Shown piece after piece: positions 7,493-16,400 of a stretch of DNA of 19,124 nucleotides. Every line of letters begins with the position of its first letter. Within the stretch, counting starts at the first letter, position 1. The notes beneath the pieces were generated by a model. The model made no database searches. It saw nothing but the letters and a program-made list of their open reading frames with translations, and was not told the origin of the DNA. The position numbers were made by a program, and so were the translations under genes. Location of the stretch: the NCBI GenBank assembly GCA_945860255.1, contig CAMAQI010000030.1:1-19124 (forward strand). Reading direction: 5' to 3'. The DNA comes from Methylacidiphilum caldifontis (lineage in GTDB: Bacteria; Verrucomicrobiota; Verrucomicrobiia; Methylacidiphilales; CAMAQI01).

Positions 7493-7521
7493 TGCGAGAA
7501 TCAGTTAAAACCATTCTCGCA
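7493..7521. repeat. Perfect 9-bp hairpin just downstream of argJ
   Basis: TGCGAGAAT (7493-7501) pairs with ATTCTCGCA (7513-7521) across an 11-nt loop, 13 nt after the argJ stop. It lacks a following T-run, so it is at best an imperfect terminator. Its right arm abuts the 23-bp imperfect inverted repeat at 7520-7595. Confidence 0.55.
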
Positions 7522-7595
7522 CGAAGCCACGAAAACACGAAGCGATCCACTGAGCAATCCTCTTGAATCGAACTTTGTGTTTTAGTGACTTAGTG
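7520..7595. repeat. 23-nt imperfect inverted repeat with internal CACGAA repeats
   Basis: The left arm (7520-7542) contains three CACGAA units. The right arm (7573-7595), read as its reverse complement, matches it at 19 of 23 positions, with a 30-nt loop between (7543-7572). Arms of this CACGAAG/CTTTGTG type resemble dispersed intergenic repeats I have seen in environmental bacterial genomes. That resemblance is from memory and not searched. It occupies the middle of the 220-nt argJ-argB spacer. Confidence 0.6.
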
Positions 7596-7690
7596 TAAAA
7601 ATTTGTATTTCTGCATTTGATTTTAAGAATAGAGTACTTTGAGACTGTGATCTTAAAGCAAAAGAGATAAATTTTTAAATTATTCAATCT

Positions 7691-7694
7691 AGGA
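7691..7694 (+). promoter_or_regulatory. Shine-Dalgarno of argB
   Basis: AGGA lies 5 nt before the argB ATG at 7700 and fixes that start. The AT-rich sequence upstream (about 7600-7690) probably holds an argB promoter, but I could not single out a convincing -35/-10 pair. Confidence 0.6.
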
Positions 7695-7699
7695 ACACC

Positions 7700-8557
7700 A
7701 TGAATACCGCTGCCTTTTTAGAATCTTGTCACCGTATCTTAGAGGGAAAGAAACGCCTGTTCGTGATTAAATATGGGGGCTCTGCCATGGAGGATCCCGC
7801 ACGAGTCGATCAAGTTTTAGATGATATCGCACTGATTCGGAAAATGGGATGGAGCCTCGTTCTCGTTCATGGCGGAGGCAAAGCGATCTCCAAGGCGATG
7901 CAAGAGTCAGGACTCAAACCGGAATTTATCGACGGTCTTCGGGTGACCGATCCCGAGAGCATGAAAGTCGTTGAGAAGACCCTTGACCTTGAGGTCAATC
8001 CCGAGATCGTTCGCAAACTCAAGGAACGGGGAATTAACGCGATTTCCCATTCTGGCAAGTCGGTCTTGAGAGCGACTAAACTTCTTTATCATCAAGAGAA
8101 AACTGGGAAAGAGCTCGATCTTGGTCAAATCGGCGATGTCTCCCATGTAGAAGTCGGACAAATCTCTCTCCTCTTAGATGAAGGCAAGCTGCCCGTCATC
8201 TCCCCCGTCGGATTAGGAGATCAAGGACAATCATTTAATATCAATGCCGATATCGCCGCAGCAAAAATCGCTGCGGCATTGAAAGTCGATTCTCTGATCT
8301 TTCTTTCCGATGTCCGTGGAATCCTGAGAGACCACAAAAACCCAGAGACTCTCTTTACTGATTTAGATCCGCAAAAAATTACTACTTTGAAACAAGAGGG
8401 AGTGATTGATGGGGGCATGATTCCGAAAGTCGATTCTGCCGTGGAATGCCTCAACAAAGGAGCTAAACAGGTCCTTTTTCTCGATGGACGAGAAGAACAT
8501 ATCCTCATCGAAACCCTCTGGATGGGGATCCCCCACGGAACGAAGATTCAACTTTAA
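7700..8557 (+). CDS. argB: Acetylglutamate kinase
   Basis: 285 residues. It phosphorylates N-acetylglutamate with ATP, the second and often controlled step of arginine synthesis. Amino-acid-kinase motifs are IKYGGSAM (23-30, catalytic K24), the glycine-rich HGGG loop (57-60), GLRVTD (79-84), NINADIAAAKIA (180-191, substrate-binding Asn and catalytic Asp) and DGGMIPK (237-243). A helical N-terminal extension (residues 1-20) precedes the first strand. Arginine-inhibited hexameric enzymes such as that of Thermotoga have such a helix, and the E. coli dimer lacks it. ArgJ-type recycling usually goes with feedback-inhibited ArgB, so arginine inhibition is likely here (inference). It ends 125 nt from the convergent accessory operon. 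Confidence 0.97.
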   Translation: MNTAAFLESCHRILEGKKRLFVIKYGGSAMEDPARVDQVLDDIALIRKMGWSLVLVHGGGKAISKAMQESGLKPEFIDGLRVTDPESMKVVEKTLDLEVNPEIVRKLKERGINAISHSGKSVLRATKLLYHQEKTGKELDLGQIGDVSHVEVGQISLLLDEGKLPVISPVGLGDQGQSFNINADIAAAKIAAALKVDSLIFLSDVRGILRDHKNPETLFTDLDPQKITTLKQEGVIDGGMIPKVDSAVECLNKGAKQVLFLDGREEHILIETLWMGIPHGTKIQL

Positions 8558-8682
8558 GAGAACTCAGTATATCTGCAAAAAGTAGAATTATCCCAGATCG
8601 AACATTGGAGATTGATTTTCCTACCATGATCAACGCCTCCTAAGCCGTTCCTGAGTGACAAATACTAAGCCATACCCATCTA
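8558..8682. other. Convergent spacer between argB and the accessory operon
   Basis: 125 nt between two converging stops. I see no good Rho-independent terminator, tRNA fragment, integrase site or clean direct repeat. It is the left boundary of the accessory region as far as gene content shows. Confidence 0.5.
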
Positions 8683-9642
8683 TTACTCATGATCGCGGTT
8701 TAAAATTCGAGCTACCAATCCCCTGCTTTTGAGATTTTCTAACTCTATGATTTTGTTTTTTTGATTCTCACGTATAAAAAGCAAGTCACGTTTAAGCAAC
8801 TCAATCTGAGTCTGTAATTCTAAATTTTTTGATGATTCTAATCTTAGATTTTCTTCCAGTTCACAATTTACTTCTTTATGCTCAAGTAAATCAGCAGATA
8901 ATAATCTAATTTCCTTTTCTTTATCCGAAACTATTTCTTTTTGAAAAAGAGGAGATTCAGGATCGACAAGTATCTTTGCGTAAACTTTCTCTGAAAATTT
9001 TCCCACCAAGAAATTGAAGTGCTTTTCAAGGTCTTCGTGCGAGAATTTCTCCTTGCGAAGTTCCGGCTTGAAGCACATTGATTCATTGAGAACAACTTCG
9101 ATGATCGGGATATTGTGAATCTTAAAGTCATACAATTTTTCTTTTTCGCATTGGTGCGAGAAAGTGATTTCGATAGCTGCCTTACCGTTCCACTTTCGAA
9201 AGAAGGGATTATTATCTTTAAATCTTACAAATAAATCAGGAAAGTAATACTTACCTTCTCCGAACTGAATTCTCGCGTCTTCCTCTTGAAATATCTTTTC
9301 AAAGAAAAAAACAACTTCTTCCTCACCAAAAATAAAATTCGCTTTATTAAGCTGTGCCAAAGCTGCAATTGCAAATTGATGAGAGATGCTTTCTCCGTCA
9401 CCGCCATTTTCTTTGTTCACACCCGATCCCGAAGTATACCGAAAAAATCCATTGATTACTGGACTCATCTGAGCTCGTTTGCCTTCATCCCGCTGCGTGC
9501 TTATAAATGTCAGATTATTGAACTCGTGGGGTGAAGATGTCCTCATTTTAAGAGCTTCCCAAATATAAAATATTTTCGGGCGTTCCTCTTTGAGAATGTA
9601 GGAGCCATCTTTTTTATTTTTAGCGTAAGCCCATATTTTCAT
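8683..9642 (-). CDS. Uncharacterised protein: possible PD-(D/E)XK-like core plus C-terminal coiled coil
   Basis: 319 residues, not recognised as a named family. The middle holds FPDLFVRF (134-141), then AIEITFSHQCEKEKLYDF (156-173) and IPIIEVVL (178-185). An Asp after a beta strand, an E-x-T strand with nearby Lys, and a closing strand are the layout of PD-(D/E)XK-type domains. The pattern also recalls CoiA-like proteins ('IEI..SH....K'). The canonical Lys two residues after Glu is Thr here (E158-I-T160), so K167/K169 would have to substitute or the fold is inactive. From about 235 to 305 a charged, leucine-rich heptad-like region suggests a coiled coil. It is the last gene of the operon, 12 nt after the 974-residue gene. 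The gene is visibly AT-rich. Function unknown; accessory effector or adaptor is an inference. Confidence 0.6.
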   Translation of the reverse strand: MKIWAYAKNKKDGSYILKEERPKIFYIWEALKMRTSSPHEFNNLTFISTQRDEGKRAQMSPVINGFFRYTSGSGVNKENGGDGESISHQFAIAALAQLNKANFIFGEEEVVFFFEKIFQEEDARIQFGEGKYYFPDLFVRFKDNNPFFRKWNGKAAIEITFSHQCEKEKLYDFKIHNIPIIEVVLNESMCFKPELRKEKFSHEDLEKHFNFLVGKFSEKVYAKILVDPESPLFQKEIVSDKEKEIRLLSADLLEHKEVNCELEENLRLESSKNLELQTQIELLKRDLLFIRENQKNKIIELENLKSRGLVARILNRDHE

Positions 9643-9654
9643 AGACTTTCAAGT

Positions 9655-12579
9655 TCAGTTTACTTTCTCTAAATCCAGGTATTCAAAGCGTCCTGACCTG
9701 AGAAGATTTTCGCGGGCTTCTTCAGCCAGGGGTTTTAGCTCTGAATCCGTCAGACCACTGATCAGGATCGGCTTGGCGTGTTCTTCTTGCAGATAAAAAT
9801 ACTCAGTAGGATTGACCTTTTTTGTTACTTCGACAAAGCATTCAAGAACTTTTTTGGGGCGCGCTTCCAAGTGCTTGTGCAAGTCCTCGATAAGTAATCC
9901 CCGAATTTCGCTTGGGGAGGGACAGACTCTTAGAGCTTTCAACAGTGTGTCCAAACGCCAATCCAGATCAAGTCCCTCGCAATGGAACCATAGCCAAAAT
10001 TCAAGGAGTTCTTTGGAATATTCATCATTATGTTCAGGGTGGGCATTCAAACGCTCCATAGCGTTATTCAGACGCCACTCGAAGAAACTCTTGATCCGAT
10101 CTTTTAATGATGAATAGACTTTCGATTCCAAAACCTTTTCATCCTTAATCGCTCTTCCGATGTATGAAACCGGAGCTGAATAATATTTGGGCTCAACGGT
10201 GTCATAATACTTGGCAATTAAGCTATTTTCACCTGTCAATTCGTATTTGCCCCACAAATAGTAGGAAACCAGATGTCCACCTAAACTTTCAATAGCCTCC
10301 TTCGGTTCATTTTCATCCTTTTGCAAAAGAGAAATGTTATCCAGAGCCTGATTCAAGACTTCTTTTAAAGTTTCAAATGCCGCTCCTTGAGCATTATTGA
10401 ATAAGAGATAGGATTTCATGGAGGTCCGCCACATATCCTGCTTTTCGGCAAAAGGAAATACCGTAGGAATTAGAACTGACCCATCTCGACAAATACTCAA
10501 CATCTCGTAAAAATGCACCCCTAAAACAGCGTACTCAGGCTCGGTCAGCGCGGGCTTTCCATCAAACCTAGCATTCAAAATCTCTCTGACACTCTCATCA
10601 TCGGGTGCTTGATTTTTTTTTGACCAGTTGGAATACATGAACAACGCTTCCAGTGCACGGCCGCGGCAGGTATTGATGGCGGTGTTGAGGGGATCCTTTT
10701 GTCCCACTAATAAATCCCAACCGGTATCAAGACGGTCGTCGTATCCTGTGCAGAGATTTTCCAGCAAATCTGCAAGAACCTGTTGATGGTCTTTGGGAAG
10801 ATTACATTCTTTGGCAAGAACGGTTTTCAGGAAATCAGCGACCGCCATTCGCGCCGAACTCCAATCTGGTTTATCCTGGGATATTTCGGAGAACTTCTCA
10901 TCTTTGGCCTGCTCTGGGGAATTACACTCCGAAACAATCCTTTGGCAGAGAGTAAACCATGTAGAAAGATGATCGAACTGTTTTTTGCATGTGATTTCAG
11001 TCGCCGCATCGAGAGCGTATTTTAAATATATCGGATGTTTTAGATCCTTCCATCGTTCTGACCATTTTGTAAAACGACCGACATCGTTTTTGATGAGATC
11101 AGAAAATTGCCGACCCAAACCAGAATGATCAATCTCCACCCACCATTCATCCGGTTTTCGTCCGGGATTATCCCATTCATTCAGAAACTTAATAAGCTCA
11201 TCATCCGTTTTGGATGACAATGAATCCATCGGCGTTGGCGATGTGGAAACGATCATCTTGGCCTCACCATCCGAAGAAAATGTGGCGTAATCAGATAAAT
11301 CGATGGAGTCAGCGACATCAAAGCAAACCGCTTTATATCTCTTATCGTAATCACCGAAGAGAACGGATGCAAACGGCCAGAATTGCTTTTTATGAAAGGC
11401 CGCTTGTCTTTTAATAAAGTTTTCTTCAGTGAACTTATCACCCAAGAATTCTTGCAGGCGTTGCTTGTTCGGTCCGCTTAGGATTTTATTGAAAATATCA
11501 TTCCAGTCCTGTTCTGGCAGTAAGTCTTTTTTAAACCTAGAGCAGGCGATCTGGCACATTTCCGCAAATTCAACTCCATATTCGCCATCTGAATATGAGT
11601 CATTGGTTTTTATAAAATTCGCACAAAGATTTTGTGTTTGATCTGGAAACTTTGCACATAAGAAAAACTGAATCCTACGAAATACATTCCATTTTTTTTC
11701 CGCAAGCCTTTCCATCAATGAATCATATTTGTCTGAGTTCTTTTCCAAAACCTTAACACAGGAATAGGTCAGGGCGTGAACTAGTGCTTCGTCCGCATTC
11801 GAATAGCCAAGAGGGGAATCAACCCGCTGGCACCAAAATTGTGAGCCATCATAGCCTTCAGAAGCAGACTTTTCCAAGTCGTCGGGATGCATGCGCAATG
11901 AGATCATTTTATCAAGTGCATCGGCAAGGATGATACAAACCTCCATTGGCGTAGCATCGGCCACCGCACGAACGCCTTTTGCCATGATTTCCTGATATTC
12001 CCATGAATCAAACTTAGGTTCTGGCTTCAAGCTGGAGGTGAAGATCATGAGCATTTCGTCTTTTGACTTTCTTGCCTTAATTTTTTCATCCTGTTTGGGA
12101 TCGGGAATGAAAGGGGCGATAGCATGCACCAGGTCAACGGCGGCATGAATTCCTTCACCACCATGTTGAACCCATTTTTTAAGAAGCTTAATGAGCGAAG
12201 CATATCCAGAACGATTATTATCGTCTGGAATGCATAATATCCGGTCTTTAATTCGCAAAGATTCTAAAGCTGGAACCTCTGCGCATATATCAATAAAATC
12301 AAACCAGTGGAGGTATTTTATGAATTCGTTTTCCAAAATAAAACGAACAATATCAGAGGGGTATTCGCTTGTTAGATTCTTTAATGAAATAGCAGCCAAT
12401 CGAGGCTCTGTTTTATTCGTCACCAAACACAAATGAATTGGATATTTAATTCGTGGGTAAATGTAGTGCCTTAATGTTTCATCAGTAAGACAATCATCAA
12501 GAAACGCCTTTTCATTTTCGTCAAAAAATGGCTTTTCTAGAAAGCTTCGTATTTTATTTAATTTTTCCGTGAAACTCAT
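9655..12579 (-). CDS. Large all-helical protein partnered with SIR2 (putative sensor/scaffold)
   Basis: 974 residues, rich in Trp, Leu, Lys and Glu, and predicted mostly helical throughout. There is no transmembrane segment, signal peptide, Walker motif or nuclease motif that I can see. Segments such as GRQFSDLIKNDVGRF (about 489-503), RGRALEALFMYSNW (about 639-652), ESLGGHLVSYYLWGKYEL (about 764-781) and the C-terminal ISGLTDSELKPLAEEARENL (about 940-959) resemble the helical-repeat regions at the C-termini of large SIR2- or STAND/NACHT-type defence proteins, where they sense phage products. That resemblance is from memory. It overlaps the SIR2 gene by ATGA, with a strong GGAGG 6 nt before its start. 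Together they total about 1280 residues, like a single SIR2-plus-helical protein split in two. Likely role: ligand-sensing partner that controls the SIR2 enzyme (inference). Confidence 0.7.
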   Translation of the reverse strand: MSFTEKLNKIRSFLEKPFFDENEKAFLDDCLTDETLRHYIYPRIKYPIHLCLVTNKTEPRLAAISLKNLTSEYPSDIVRFILENEFIKYLHWFDFIDICAEVPALESLRIKDRILCIPDDNNRSGYASLIKLLKKWVQHGGEGIHAAVDLVHAIAPFIPDPKQDEKIKARKSKDEMLMIFTSSLKPEPKFDSWEYQEIMAKGVRAVADATPMEVCIILADALDKMISLRMHPDDLEKSASEGYDGSQFWCQRVDSPLGYSNADEALVHALTYSCVKVLEKNSDKYDSLMERLAEKKWNVFRRIQFFLCAKFPDQTQNLCANFIKTNDSYSDGEYGVEFAEMCQIACSRFKKDLLPEQDWNDIFNKILSGPNKQRLQEFLGDKFTEENFIKRQAAFHKKQFWPFASVLFGDYDKRYKAVCFDVADSIDLSDYATFSSDGEAKMIVSTSPTPMDSLSSKTDDELIKFLNEWDNPGRKPDEWWVEIDHSGLGRQFSDLIKNDVGRFTKWSERWKDLKHPIYLKYALDAATEITCKKQFDHLSTWFTLCQRIVSECNSPEQAKDEKFSEISQDKPDWSSARMAVADFLKTVLAKECNLPKDHQQVLADLLENLCTGYDDRLDTGWDLLVGQKDPLNTAINTCRGRALEALFMYSNWSKKNQAPDDESVREILNARFDGKPALTEPEYAVLGVHFYEMLSICRDGSVLIPTVFPFAEKQDMWRTSMKSYLLFNNAQGAAFETLKEVLNQALDNISLLQKDENEPKEAIESLGGHLVSYYLWGKYELTGENSLIAKYYDTVEPKYYSAPVSYIGRAIKDEKVLESKVYSSLKDRIKSFFEWRLNNAMERLNAHPEHNDEYSKELLEFWLWFHCEGLDLDWRLDTLLKALRVCPSPSEIRGLLIEDLHKHLEARPKKVLECFVEVTKKVNPTEYFYLQEEHAKPILISGLTDSELKPLAEEARENLLRSGRFEYLDLEKVN

Positions 12580-13496
12580 TGAATCCCTCCCACTAAATTA
12601 TTTTCTGAGACATCGTAAATGGTTGCTTTAGGGAATGGAGATTCATTGCACAAATGCTCCAATATTCTATCCAAGCCCTCAAATCTTTCATTAATTCGTT
12701 CGAAACGAATTGTTTTTACTCCGTATTGTCTGAGTCTTTCCTCATCCTCGTAGCGATCTTTATTTTTATCTTCGCTATATGGATGGAGTAAATACCTTGA
12801 GGTTTTTAATTTGCGTGTTTTTTCGATAAAAATTTGGAATACCCTCTGAATAATCGGCTCACTAAAAGAGGTTCCTACAAAAATCAGATTGTGTGCTCCT
12901 AAAAAATGAATGATCGCATTTGTAAGAATTTTACCGTGTTCGATATAAGCCTTTTTATAAGCAGAATAATGCAGAACAATATCATCTATATTTACTGACA
13001 TCCTATCATCGATTAGGCCGTGAAGATGAATTATCTCCCTCTTTCCTTCATTGGTAAACAAATAGGATTCAGGATAAAATTTGATATCAAACTCACCAGG
13101 GATTATCTGTTGGCATTCCCTTTCAATTGTTAAATCGTAATTTGTTGTGATAAACTTAGTACACTTGCTTCGAATTAAAGAGCTTAACCTGAGATTACGG
13201 CTTGTTGCGGCGGGAATAAATGTGTTTTTTAAAAACTTGAGATAAAGATTTGCATTCTGCCCTTTAAAATATTCAAAATAATTTAAAGGCTCACTCACAC
13301 TGTATTCACTCAATTCATTTTCATTAATTTTGTGGTTATTATCTTTAAAAAACTCCAATATCTTTTCTCTCAATCCAGTCCAGTCTGGGTATGCGCCTTT
13401 CACCATTCCTGCGCCAATAAAAAAGACGGCATCGTCATTTTCTATTAACTTGGACGCTTCTTCAATGAGAGCATGATTACTGGTTTCTTGACTCAT
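12576..13496 (-). CDS. SIR2-family NADase-type protein (SIR2_2-like)
   Basis: 306 residues forming essentially one SIR2 Rossmann-type domain. Visible NAD-site motifs are FFIGAG (25-30), the TTNYD motif (117-121), HLHG (157-160, with the likely catalytic His H159) and FVGTSFSEP (206-214). The zinc-binding Cys quartet of protein deacetylases is absent, as is usual for SIR2_2/SIR2-like enzymes of phage defence, which hydrolyse NAD+ to arrest the infected cell (ThsA, DSR2, SIR2-HerA, SIR2-pAgo). There is no second domain in this polypeptide, unlike DSR proteins. The partner is probably the overlapping 974-residue helical protein. The start is firm: GGAGGTG lies 4 nt upstream and ATG overlaps the methyltransferase TGA. 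The gene is markedly AT-rich beside the methyltransferase gene, suggesting separate acquisition. Confidence 0.88.
   Translation of the reverse strand: MSQETSNHALIEEASKLIENDDAVFFIGAGMVKGAYPDWTGLREKILEFFKDNNHKINENELSEYSVSEPLNYFEYFKGQNANLYLKFLKNTFIPAATSRNLRLSSLIRSKCTKFITTNYDLTIERECQQIIPGEFDIKFYPESYLFTNEGKREIIHLHGLIDDRMSVNIDDIVLHYSAYKKAYIEHGKILTNAIIHFLGAHNLIFVGTSFSEPIIQRVFQIFIEKTRKLKTSRYLLHPYSEDKNKDRYEDEERLRQYGVKTIRFERINERFEGLDRILEHLCNESPFPKATIYDVSENNLVGGIQ
12586..12590 (-). promoter_or_regulatory. Shine-Dalgarno of the helical-partner gene inside the SIR2 3' end
   Basis: On the - strand GGAGG lies 6 nt before the ATG at 12579 and falls in the last codons of the SIR2 gene, where it encodes the Gly-Gly of VGGIQ. 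With the ATGA overlap it supports coupled translation of SIR2 and its partner. Confidence 0.75.
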
Positions 13497-16400
13497 CCCC
13501 CACCTCCAAACAAATCCCCGGTGGGATCAGATGTTGATGCCTTACGTTTCTTAGAGGTCTTCGCTTTCGGTGTTGCAGCGATAGTGGATTTTTCCTCTAC
13601 GGCGCGACGGTGATTTTCAGCGAGAAGGCGTTTGAGCAGTTCTTTTCTGGCGACGGGACTGATGGTGTAGCGGATGCGGTCGTTTTCGGGCAGGGTTTCG
13701 ACTTCGTAGAAATCGTGCACCAAGTCGAGATCGCTCCAGCTGTAGGCGTCTCGAACGACAATGTCGAGTTTGCGATGGAGCTCGCGGAGCTTGAGGATGC
13801 CTTGCAGCCCAGCCTCGGCTTCCTGTCCCGATTTTTTGCTCACTTTTGCCACTTCCGCAGAGGTGAGTTTTTTTGAGTGGAATAAATTGTAAATGTCGGT
13901 CAAGCCCAGCCATAATTCCAACATCAGCTTGCGCCGGTGCTCATGATATTCTTCTCCTATTGCGGCAATCTGCGGGTTGGCTAACTGCCATAAGCCGGAA
14001 GGGAACGGATATGTTTCAAAACAATCGGATGGGGAATAACGAAGCCGCGTTTCCAGCGAACCGCTATATTTCCGTGCCCAGACTTCGTGGATGGTGGACT
14101 GTACCACGGAATATAAATCCCAGCGGTCGGTGGTGAAGACATATAGAGCGTGCGAAAACACACAATTTGTTGGAGTGGACGAAAAATTCAAATATTTTGT
14201 AGTCGCAGCAGCAGCAAAACAGCGGGGGATGGGTTTTATCTTTTGCTGCATTTCCATCCGTGGTCGCAAAAAACGCCACCATAATTCTTTTCCCCCTAAA
14301 TCTTTTTGTTTCTCACGTTCTGGCTTAACTTTTTCCTCAACAATCGCAAACGGCTCTTTATATTCTGCTGCCTTTTCCTTTGACCAATCGTGGAAATTGA
14401 TGATGCTTCTACCGGGCTTTTGATCTGGCTCGTTATTCAGCTCTTGACCGTTGATAATTGGAAAAATGACATTTTTGTATTTTGGGTTTGCTCGTATCAA
14501 CCTGCTGGCTTCTTCATGGCTCAAAAGAAAACCATCGCCTAAAAATATGGAGCCCTGAAACACTTTTTCTGCATTTTCTGATAAATCAACAGGTTCCTTT
14601 GTTGTTTCAGCATCTTCAAAGTAAGCGTTGATTATTGAGACTTCTTTCCCATCCAAAACCCGTTTTTTATTCCAGTCTCCTCGATGCAAGGCAACGAGTG
14701 AAACCACCAGTTTTGCCAATCCTGGCCACTTGATTCCTCTGACCGCAAAATTAATAACTCCGCCTTGCGTGAGCACCTGTTCCAATCCGTCTTTACGGAC
14801 ATCACCGTCTTTAATGGAATTGGTCGTGATGAATGCCGTGAACCCTCCTGGCTTGAGCATGGTAAATATCCGGCGGAGAAAATACACCACCAGATCGCTT
14901 AACCCCGTAGGAGCATACTCCCACTTTACATATTCGCAAAAGGGATGCCCGTAGGTGCCGCTAAGCGCTTGACCACCCAAATACGGCGGATTCCCGAGAA
15001 TACAGTCAAAGCCGCCCCGATCAATAATTTCGGGAAATTCCACAAACCAATGAAAAAAACGTTTTTGCCATGCCATGGTTGATGATTTTGCCGTCGCCAT
15101 TCCTTGCGGGGTCTCTCCCCCAAGAAAGGCACGAAAGGGTTCATCTGTAATCCATTTTCCTCGGTTCGCTTCCGTTTTCGGAATATAAAACTGGGCGATT
15201 GGAATCGCCGCCACTTGTTTCACAAAATAGGCGTCGACTCCCGAGGTCAAATCCTCATAGCGTTTCTTTTTGGCCTCAATCTCTGTGGGCGTCCGCTCAG
15301 GAAGATTGGAGATCTCCTGCCAGATTGTGAGGACACTTTTCATATGTCGCTCCATTTCGGAGACAAGATGAAGCTTCGATTGCTGTTCCTCCTCCCGCTG
15401 TACTTTATTTCGCTTGCGTAATTCAGCGGCAATCGCTTTATCGTCCCCAGGCATTGTTGCGAAAGCCTCAACGGGAACTCCCTTTTCCAATTCCTCACGG
15501 TGGACAAAGCCAACGATCGCATTGCCACACTTGATGTGGTGATCCAAGAAATTGAGAGGTTCACCGGGATTGTGGGCCTCTAGCCAGAGGGCGACTTTAC
15601 AAAGCTCAACAGCCAATGGATTCAAATCAACGCCGTAGATGCAATTTCGGATCACATCCCGAGTTGCCAATCGAAGGGAGGTGGGTGAGGGCTGTTCTTC
15701 TCCCGTTCTAACAATGGCGAGTTCTATCGCAATCCGACGCGCGGCAGCCAGTAGAATATGACCAGATCCGCAGGCAATATCGGCAACCCGTAGGGAGAGG
15801 AGAGCCTTTTCTTGATCCCCCTCTTTGAGTTTATCTGTAATCAAATAGTCGAGGGAATGCTTGAGAAGCGGTTGAACCAAATCGTCCGGGGTATAGTGCG
15901 AACCCGTTGCGGAGCGTTCATCCCCTTGAACGAAGGTGAATTCAACTTTACTGCCGATGACGTTAAGAACCGGCTCATATTCCAAAAGACCTTCATAAAC
16001 AGAACCAAACTCTTCAACATTGAGAGAGGCGTAATTAACTCGCATCGCTTGTCCTGTCTTGGGATTTTGATATATGCTGAGGGATCGAAGAGCTTTGAGA
16101 AGAATATCATTTCCGAGAGAGCATTGAGTAAACTCTCCGATGGCTTGATAGCTAAAAAGATCTCCTGCCAACGGAGCAATTCCTATTTTGGTGCCGGGAC
16201 CTCCGCTTTCAAAGAGACGAAAAGTGGCTAAAAGCGAAAGCCAATGATCATTCTTTCGGGGATCGGCTAAATACCGTTTTTCCGATAAACGACGTAGTCT
16301 CTGAAGACTGTAGTAGCGATTGTAAATCTCTCGTTTTGAAAAAGGGACTGACGCAGGAAAAATGAGGTCTCGCTCTTCAATGACTAAAAGAAATAAAATT

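Noticed and set aside
8561..8656. ACTCAG...CTGAGT inverted repeat as a bidirectional terminator
   Set aside because: Six bases separated by 84 nt, with no T-run on either strand.
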